A stretch of 64,000 nucleotides of DNA from Aricia agestis (taxonomy: Eukaryota > Arthropoda > Insecta > Lepidoptera > Lycaenidae): assembly GCF_905147365.1 (NCBI RefSeq), contig NC_056427.1, forward strand, positions 3,167,001 through 3,231,000, written 5' to 3'. Positions within the stretch are counted from its first letter, which is position 1. Each line of letters begins with the position of its first letter. A program made the position numbers and the translations under genes. The notes beneath the pieces are model-generated. The model made no database searches and had not been told where the DNA came from. It saw only the letters and a program-made list of their open reading frames with translations. Positions 52,084 to 61,000 of this stretch are shown here, piece after piece.

Positions 52084-55000
52084 CTACTTCAAATTGTGCG
52101 TGATCTTGTTGGTTATACTCCTAAATATAGATGGTAACCGGTGCAGAGGGAATCTCTTTTTCAAACTAACGCCTATACCAACAACTGGACCGGTAGGTAC
52201 TATACTTTTCTCTAACACAATAGGATGGTCCTCCTCATCGAATATTATCTCTGGATCGTTCTCTATAATATCCTCTATGGTTTGCCAGTCCGTGTGTAAT
52301 TTCTTTCTTTTCTCACAACACTGACAAACACCGTAATCGCACTCTTTCTTACTCATATAATAGTCCGCGTCGTCTAAAATCGTATGCTCGTCTTTGGGCG
52401 ACTTGAGCGGGACGAATATGGAGAATTTTCGCGCTGAATACTGCATTAGCTCCTCTATAAACACGTCATCTGTCACTTTCGCATCTGTCAGTTTGACGTC
52501 TGTCATCCTGTCTATGGTCGCGTCGTCTATGGAATGTTGTCTACTGTCGGGAGGGGATACGTCGGAGTGGGATAGACTGTGTCGTTTCTGACCTGTCATA
52601 GCCAGGGATTTCTTGGTGGTGGCCCAACCGAGGGATCTCTGGACCGCCATCTTCCATTTCGTGTATCTGGCGTTGCGATCTGTAATGGAAAATGGGGACA
52701 AATGTTAGAGATTATTTCGTCTAAGAAACTTAAGGCTAGTGTAGCCGGGAAAAGACTATCTGGCTCTTGTTTGAACATTCATTTATTTATATAAAAAAGG
52801 GGGCAAACGAGCAAACGGGTCACCTGATGGAAAGCAACTGCCGTCGCCCATGGACACTCGCAACATCGTTGTAGGTGCGTTGCCGGCCTTTTAAGAGGGT
52901 ATACGCTCTCTTCTTGATGGTTTAGTTAGTCGTAGTGGTCCGTAAATGTCCCACAGTTACTATAATGAGTAAAAGACCGACGGCCGCCCCCAGCACCGAC
53001 ATGTCCCCCGGCGGGCTACTACAGTCCCCCAGCTACTGACCGTCGACGGTGGTGGTGGGCAGCAGCGGGTCGGCGTCGGCCGCGCGCGCCGCCCACTGCT
53101 CCAGGTCCCAGGCGCCGACCGCCGCGCCCGCCGCCACAGCCGCCCCCAGCGCCGACATGTCCCACGAACGCGCTATTACTGTGGGGAAAACGAGGAAACG
53201 GTCATTAAAAAAAATAAAAATAAAATGAGACGTCGTTTTCACGTACACGCATGCTCGTACACACACGCAAATACGCACGCACGTATGCAGACACGCACGG
53301 GTGCACGTACACACGCACGTACGCAGATACCCACGCGTGAAAACACACGCACGCACACATGCATTCAGGCACGCACGCACGCACGTGCACGCGTACGCAG
53401 GCACGCACGTACGCACGAACGGACGCACTCACTTATGCACGCACTTACAGACGTCAAACTTATAACACTTCTTTATTTTCGTCGAGGGTTAAAAATATAC
53501 AGCCTTTTTTTCATTTTTTGGCAATGGGCATTGTCCAAAAAAAATCACATGTCCTTTTTTTTTTTCGTTAAAATAGGGTATTTTAATAATATAAATTAAA
53601 TAATTTTGAAATTCATTGGCTAGTTTTCTCTCAATAAATTTTTAAAGTTTCGCTCTGACGTCATCATCGGCGGACAATTGACCTCTGAATTTCCTTTCAA
53701 TCTTATTTATAATGGCTGGTTCGTCAAATGCAAGTTCTCATTATGTGAAAGCTGATACGAGAAGCTTATCAAAAGTTCGAAACGTGATGTTGGTCGAATT
53801 TATTGCTAACTTAACGCCATTGCCACCACGTTAAACATATTTGTTCAAAAATATAAGTAACTAATGGGTATTTTTTTTTCGTTTATATACAGAAAAACGA
53901 TCACTGACCTTATTCCTCGAAATGTTTTTGTAATGAGCAAAATTAAAAAAAAATGGACAATCCCCATTTAACTTTATTGGCAATGTAACGTGATTTTATG
54001 TAATTCTTAAAATGCCATTTCGATTTTTTTATGGATAACTATACTCCACTCGGGCTAACTTGTCGCTAGCGGTCATTTGACTCCCTGTCAAAAACTTGTC
54101 ATTTCCCATATAAACCGCGATTGACAATGAAGTGTCAGATATTGTTTATCGTGGTTTTATATGGAAAATGACAAGTTTATGACAGGGAGTCAATGACCGC
54201 TAGCGGCAAGTTAACCCGAGTGGAGTACCTATAGAGTTTTTTATTCTTCTTTCAATTTGTTTTATTCTTTTGTGTTTTATGTGGTTGTGTAGTGTCCGAA
54301 AATCAAGTTATTATTACACTTAAAACCGTACATTTTCCGCAAAAAAAATAGCCTTCACGTGGTCTATTCTTTATGTGTGCCAAATAACATAAAAATTGCT
54401 CCAGTAGTTCTTTCACATAATTTTCCCCGTTTTTTCACATTTTCCTCTGTTTCTTCGCTCTAATTGATCTTAGCTTAATAATATAAAGCCTTCCTCGATA
54501 AATGGGCTATCTAACACTGAAATATTTCTTCAAATCGGACCAGTAGTTCCTGAGATTTGCGCATTCAAACAAACAACTCTTCAGCTTTATAATATTAGTA
54601 TAGATTTTTGTGAGAGATACTCACACGCCATGTACTGGCGCCGTTGTAGTACATACTACGATGGATAGATGGCGCTGTATATGAAAAGTTATTTTCCCTG
54701 TTTTTCTCTTGAAATATTTTCTGATTTTTTTTCTGTAGACCTCACGGAGCCCGAGGCCTTTCCAACGAATGCGAAACCGTGGAAATCGGTTCGTGCGTTC
54801 TGGAGTTATAGCGTCAGGAAGGAAAACACGACTTATTTTTATATATTAGAAGAAGAAGATATTATACTTACAAACTGGCATCCCTATAAGATCTGCTTGT
54901 AATTGCATCAGTAGCCTGTTGGATATCATCCGGCCGTCTACATGGAGGTTGGAGAGCGGCATACCGCAGTCCTTGTCCATGGCTTCTAATATGTCACTGA

Positions 55001-58000
55001 AAAAAAATTCGTCTTTCAGTACCGCTTCTTTCACAGTGAACTCTCTACAAAAAACACATACTCTAAGGCTACGTTTCCACTGACGCGGAGCGGAGAGGAG
55101 CTTAGCGGTGCCTGAATTGACCAATCACCATGCTCGAAATCTTTGCCGCTGATTGGGCCTCCGGTACACTCGGCGAAACACGTTTCACGCCGGTTTTCTG
55201 TGTGCCCGTTGTATTTCTCCGGTCGAGCCGGCCCATTCGTGCCGAAGCATGGCTCTGCTGAAGCAGTGCTCTTGTGTACTGCGCACACACCTGGGCACTA
55301 TAAAATTACCCCTGCGTAACTGGCCTGGTTTCAATGAAACTTAGTATAGCTACAAATTACAATGTTGTTAGAGAGATCCGTACTTATATTACAAATGCGT
55401 TAGTCTGTCTGTTTTCTCTTTACGCTCAAAACGCCGAACCGATTTAGCTGTAATTTGATATGGAGATAGTTTGAGTCCCGGGAAAGGACATTGGATACTT
55501 TTTATCCCAAAAATTTACAGTTCCTTCGCGATAAACCAGTTTTGGTAACTGCGGGGCTAAAATGGTCACATTTAGCGATTCCTCTCAATCAATTCAGCAA
55601 ATGAATTGTCAAAACTGTCAAAGTGACAAATGTCAAATCAGTACAAAAATACAGAAATGAATTGCAAGCAGAGCTGCATTTTGCGATTTTAGAAAATGAA
55701 TCATATTATGATTCTTATCATGATTCTTCAAAGCGAACATTTTAGCCCCACTGGCCTGGTTCCAATGAAGCCGGCCACCGTCACCAAGTTTATAACGTCG
55801 TTACAGCGAGTCATTACTGCAAATGTCAAAATGGCATATCTCACCGTGTCTGGAAACACACAGCCTCCAAGGCCGCCCGTATTATGTGGTTCTTTGTAGT
55901 GAACGATGTCAGGCCACATATTATACTGTAAGAAATAAACAATTTTAATTACAAATCACATTCAAGGTAAGATTTTAGATTTATATGCAGCGGTAAAAGT
56001 GTCGCTAAGTGCGGTCTCTCTGTAACAGCTCTAAAGTATAGTTTTCACAGAGCCAGTACTGGCAGCCAGCGGGGCTAAAATGGTCGCTTTGGAGAATCAT
56101 ATATTGAATCATAATATGATTCATTTTTAAAAACCACTTTGCGTGCAATTCATATAGTGATTCGCTTCGATTAATGATTGTTCGCTGTCCGCGAGCGCCG
56201 CGCGAGAGACCAATCATTGATGTAAGCGAATCACTATATGAATTGCACGCAAAGTAAAGTTTAAAAGTGATTCGCTTCGAGTAATGATTGGTCTCGCTCG
56301 CGGGACCAATCATTAATCTAAGTGAATCACTATATGAATTGCACGCAAAGTGGAGTTTAAAAATTAATCATAATATTATGATTTTTTAGCCCCGCGGTAC
56401 TGACTTGGTATATGCCGCGTGTGAACAGTTTGGCCTGGCTTGAAAAACTGTTCACACGCGGCATATACCAAGCCAAGCCAGTCTTATTGGCAGCCAGTAC
56501 TGGCTCTGTGAAAACTATACTTAACCGCCATACTCAGAGACATTTAATTATGATTAAGCTTAAAAATGAAGAGTTTGACAGATAATGTAATATGGGGCTT
56601 ATGTCAAAATTTTGAATTAATTACATTTAAGTAATTAATGTTCCGCTCTGAGTGTGGCAGTGTCTAAACACACTAGGCTGAATTACGCCGGCGTAATTTC
56701 GGCCATTCAGCCGCATCCGTCTGATACAACACACTATAAATTACGCGAAGAGCCGAAATTGCGCGGCGGAATTTTAAAATTATCAGATGTAATGAGTGCT
56801 AAACGCTTTAGAGTTAAGGTTGGATTTGCTATGTTCGATTTGAACATTACTGCCGAATCGCTGACTCGGCTCGCACGACGGAATTTCGGCATAGCGTGTC
56901 GTCCATCGCGTTCCGTCCGTATTTTGTATGCGTTTCAAACGCGGCGGAATTTACGCCGGCGTAATTCACCGTAGTGTGTTTAGACACCTAGAGTTGCGCT
57001 TAGGGGTCATTAGTCACTCACTCACACAATCTGTTTTAGCATTTTTAAATCCGTTGGAAATGTGAACTCACTCTTAGTAGTCTTAAGTAACCTCAACCAC
57101 AATAGACATAACTACCAGTAGTTCGACTGCAAAGAAACGGACAGGTTTCAATATCTGTCAAATTCGTCGGGTTTCACTAGGATTATGAACGGAATGTGCC
57201 TCGCGCTTGCTGATATAATTTATTTTTAAATATTTAAAATAAAGATTTCAAAATTGGATTCTGACTTTTAATGGCATGTGCCAAAACACAAACAACAATA
57301 CGACCAAAGAGGAGCACGTCCATCGAATATGTCATATTTTTAAATTCGTAGGTAACAAGTTAACAACCCTGGCGACGATTTTCGTCATGATACGTCAAAT
57401 TTAAAAATTTCAACCTCAGTTCTAAGTCGGCATACTCTATCATTCTGTCTGCTCTGCCTCAACTCATAAGCTATTGACACACTTACCTCCAACTTCCTCA
57501 AGCTATAAAGTATATACGTGGGAGAGCCATGCTTCGTAACGAACGGGCCGGCTCGACCGGAGAAATACCACGTTCTCACAGAAAAGCAAGACCCATCTCA
57601 CAGAGGCTCAATCCCCTACCCTATTCCCTCTTAAAAGGCCGGCAACGCATCTTCTGATGCTGCGAATGTCCATGGGCGACGAAAGTTGCTTTCCATCAGG
57701 TGACGCGTTTGCTCGTTTGCCCCCTTATTTCATAAAAAAAACACACACACACTAACCCCCTAGCGTCCTTCCGCCAATACGGTGCGTATAGCCCGTTGAG
57801 TGCGGGCACGAAGTATACATCCCCAGTGGAAGATACACGCGCCGCGCCAATCTCCTCTTCCCCCTCTTCGCACAACTTGAGGTTGTCGCGGAGGAACTTA
57901 ATTGCCCCACCGGCTACTGCTATTGAGCCTAGAATAAATAATAATATTATAAATGCGACAGTGTGTCTGTATGTCTGTTACCTATTCACACTTAAACCAC

Positions 58001-61000
58001 TAAGCAGATTCTGCCGAAATTTAGTATAGAAATACTTTGACGAAGTATTATGCTTTTTATCAAGGAAAAATGTACAGTTCCTGCGCGTTAAACGAATTTT
58101 GGCGCAACAGAGTAGCGGGCGACATCTAGTTACGACGGAGAGATTAGTAAGTTATAAGTAGTTCCCAACAGGCCGCGCATAACATTTATGAACGCTCTGT
58201 GACACTACAGCGATCAGTCTGCGTATGTTCGCGGATATCTTCGCCGTTTATGAACCGATTTTGACGATTATTTTTTTGTTGGATAGAGGATACTTTACAG
58301 ATGGTCCCATGACAAGTAAGAACTGTTCATAGTCGATTTTATGACGTCATAAGTCCAAATTACCTTCTAAGGCGTACACCACGGGCGCGTTAGGTCCCAG
58401 TCTGTACGCAACCGTAGTGAGTAGACCGTGCGAGCTCAGCACTCGTCTCGCCCCCGTGTTGTACAGGAGGAAACACCCGCTCCTGTACGTGTTCTTGGCC
58501 TGACCTGCCCTCATACAGCTCTGACCTAGCAGCGCTGCTTGTTGGTTGCCTAATATCTGGAAAAGAGGTGTTTTCACTTTATTCTTTCACCAGTTAATTC
58601 CCTCAACGCCGTTGCGCAGACATTCGTTTATCGCGCGGGAACCGTACATTTTCCGGGATAATTTCTCGAGACTTAAAGTATCTCTGTAAACAGGAAATTT
58701 AGTTCAGCGTGCGGTGATATCAGAGAAATAGACAGAGGTTGGTATATGGCAGAGGCTGGAATGGTTGTAATATGCTTTAGATCTCGGAAAAATGTATACT
58801 TGCCGCTATAAACTTAGTAGCGGGCTATCCTTACTAATATAATAAAATGTGTTTGTTTGTCTGTTACCTCATCACGCTTAACTGGCTGAACCGCTTTAGG
58901 TAAAATTTGATAGTAGATGCATTGAGTCCCGGGAAAGCACACAGGATTAACAAATTTCTACGCAATGGAGTTGCGGGCAACATATAGCCCAGCCTTTCCC
59001 AAAGTGGGCGCTGAAGGTCTACAGGGGGGCGGTGTGGGACCCAGAAAAAAAAAGAGGGCATTTTGTAGCTTAGTAGGCTTGGGGGGTGATTTGTAATTTC
59101 ATTTCATTTGGATGCATTTTAAATTCAACAATGGGAGGCGCTAAAACAAATTTTGTTCTCAAAGTGGGCGGTAGACAAATGATGATCTAGCCCAGGGATC
59201 ACCAATTAGTTTCGCTCGGGGTCCGTTTTTTTTTTTAAATGAAATAAGGGGGCAAACGAGCAAACGGGTCACCTGATGGAAAGCAACTTCCGTCGCCCAT
59301 GGACACTCGCAGCATCAGAAGAGCTGCAAGTGCGTTGCCGGCCTTTTAAGAGCGAATAGGGTAATAGGGGAGGGTAGGGAAGGGAAGGGAAGGGAATAGT
59401 TTAGGGTAGGGAAAGGGAATAGGGTAGGGGTTAGGGGATTGGGCCTCCGGTAAACTCACTCACTCAGCGAAACACAGCGCAAGCGCTGTTTCACGCCGGT
59501 TTTCTGTGAGAACGTGGTATTTATCCGGTCGAGCCGGCCCATTCGTGCCGAAGCATGGCTCTCCCACGTATAAAATGACCTTCGCGGTTTTTGAGACATG
59601 AAATGACCTTCGCGGTATACACATTTTATATACAAAACATTATTGAACTTAGGTAATTATGGAAATTACAAAGGTGTTTTTTAAATATGAATGAGAAAAA
59701 TAATCTTTTTGTAGCTAAATATCTCTCTGAAGTTTGGAGTGAAATATTGATGCAAGCTTTAGATTTGACATAAAATCCTGGAGATGTTGAAGTCCTAAGA
59801 TGAACGAAGATCATCTTCGAACATGCTCGGTCGGTCCGCACACAATGGGTCGGCGGTCCGGATGCGGACCGCGGTCCGCCATTTGGTGATCCCTGATCTA
59901 GCCTATTGTAAGAGAATATTTCACAATAAACAACTAACCCCTGTAATTTTGATTCCATCCAATATGGAGCCGTCTCTAACGGTACCAAAGTACTCCGAGC
60001 TGCTTTTGATTTGCGGCAGTGTGTCTCTGTGTATACCGAACAACCTGAAATGTGCAAAACAAGTAAAAACTAAGGAATTTAATGGCAACACTTGATTCAA
60101 AACTATAAGGTTGGGTTGCACCAGAGGCGTGGTTAAAGTTAAAGTTACGGTCAAAGTTGTGGTTATAGTTAAGGCTAATTTAACTTTAATCCTAACTTTG
60201 ACCACAGAATTTGACAGAAGACGTTGCTGGTCCAACAAGGCTTTATAAGAGCGTGGGCGGTGGCGCTGCTGGTAAAGGAGAACTGTCAAAAATGGCGTTT
60301 TTGTATGATGACAGCGTTAGTTCCTTTTTTCGCCACGTGCATTTAAAGCCTTGTCGAGCTCTATGGTTATGGTTAAATATGATGTCTTGATGGCGTCCAT
60401 TTTTAACTTTAACCAAAGATTTGCCATTTTGCATTGTAGTTAAAGTTATAGTTAAAGTAAGTTGGTGCAGCCCACCCTTAGTGTAAGGAATGAGGACGCA
60501 AAACAAATCGAACCGATCAAATCACTGGAAGTTGCTTACAACCTCATAAAAAAGGTAAACCCAAATGTTTCAGGGCTGAGCAGGCTGATGATCAACTATT
60601 GCTAAGAACACTCTTTAAAAACACTTCAATCATCTGAATCTACGGATCGCTACGGATAATAAATAATATGTAATAACTCCCACACTTTCGGTGACGGTGG
60701 CCGGCTTCATTGGAACCAGGCCAGAGTAATTATATAGTGCCCAAGTGTGTGCGCAGTACACAAGAGCATTCTCTATTCCTTTTACTCTCATAACCCAGTG
60801 GGACGGAAGACCGACACGACTGGCAAGAGATCAGGCGCAGGACCGACTTTTTACATGCCCATCCGACGCATGGATCATTTTAATTGTCAGACAATCAGGT
60901 GATCAGCCTGCATAGGACAATGCAAAATTGGAAATAACAATAATATGTTTCCAACGCGGGAATCGAACCCACGACCGAGTAAGAGCTACGCTCTAAAGTC

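Larger units (their letters stand above)
56034..56522. mobile_element. Outer MITE of a nested set in kinase intron 8
   Basis: Inverted ends 'aagtatagttttcacagagc' and complement, extended through 'cagtactggcagcca'. It contains an inner MITE (56071-56393) and a palindrome (56405-56472). Confidence 0.82.

Noticed and set aside
53033..53599. Cys/Arg/Thr-rich frames near 53.2-53.5 kb
   Set aside because: Produced by the (ACGC)n satellite in kinase intron 10. Only 53041-53178 of the minus strand is real exon.
54669..54902. 77-codon plus-strand frame
   Set aside because: Overlaps kinase exon 10 on the other strand and includes its intron; no independent support.
56654..56974. 106-codon plus-strand open frame
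   Set aside because: Coincides with a MITE bounded by 36-bp inverted repeats, and shows no protein features.
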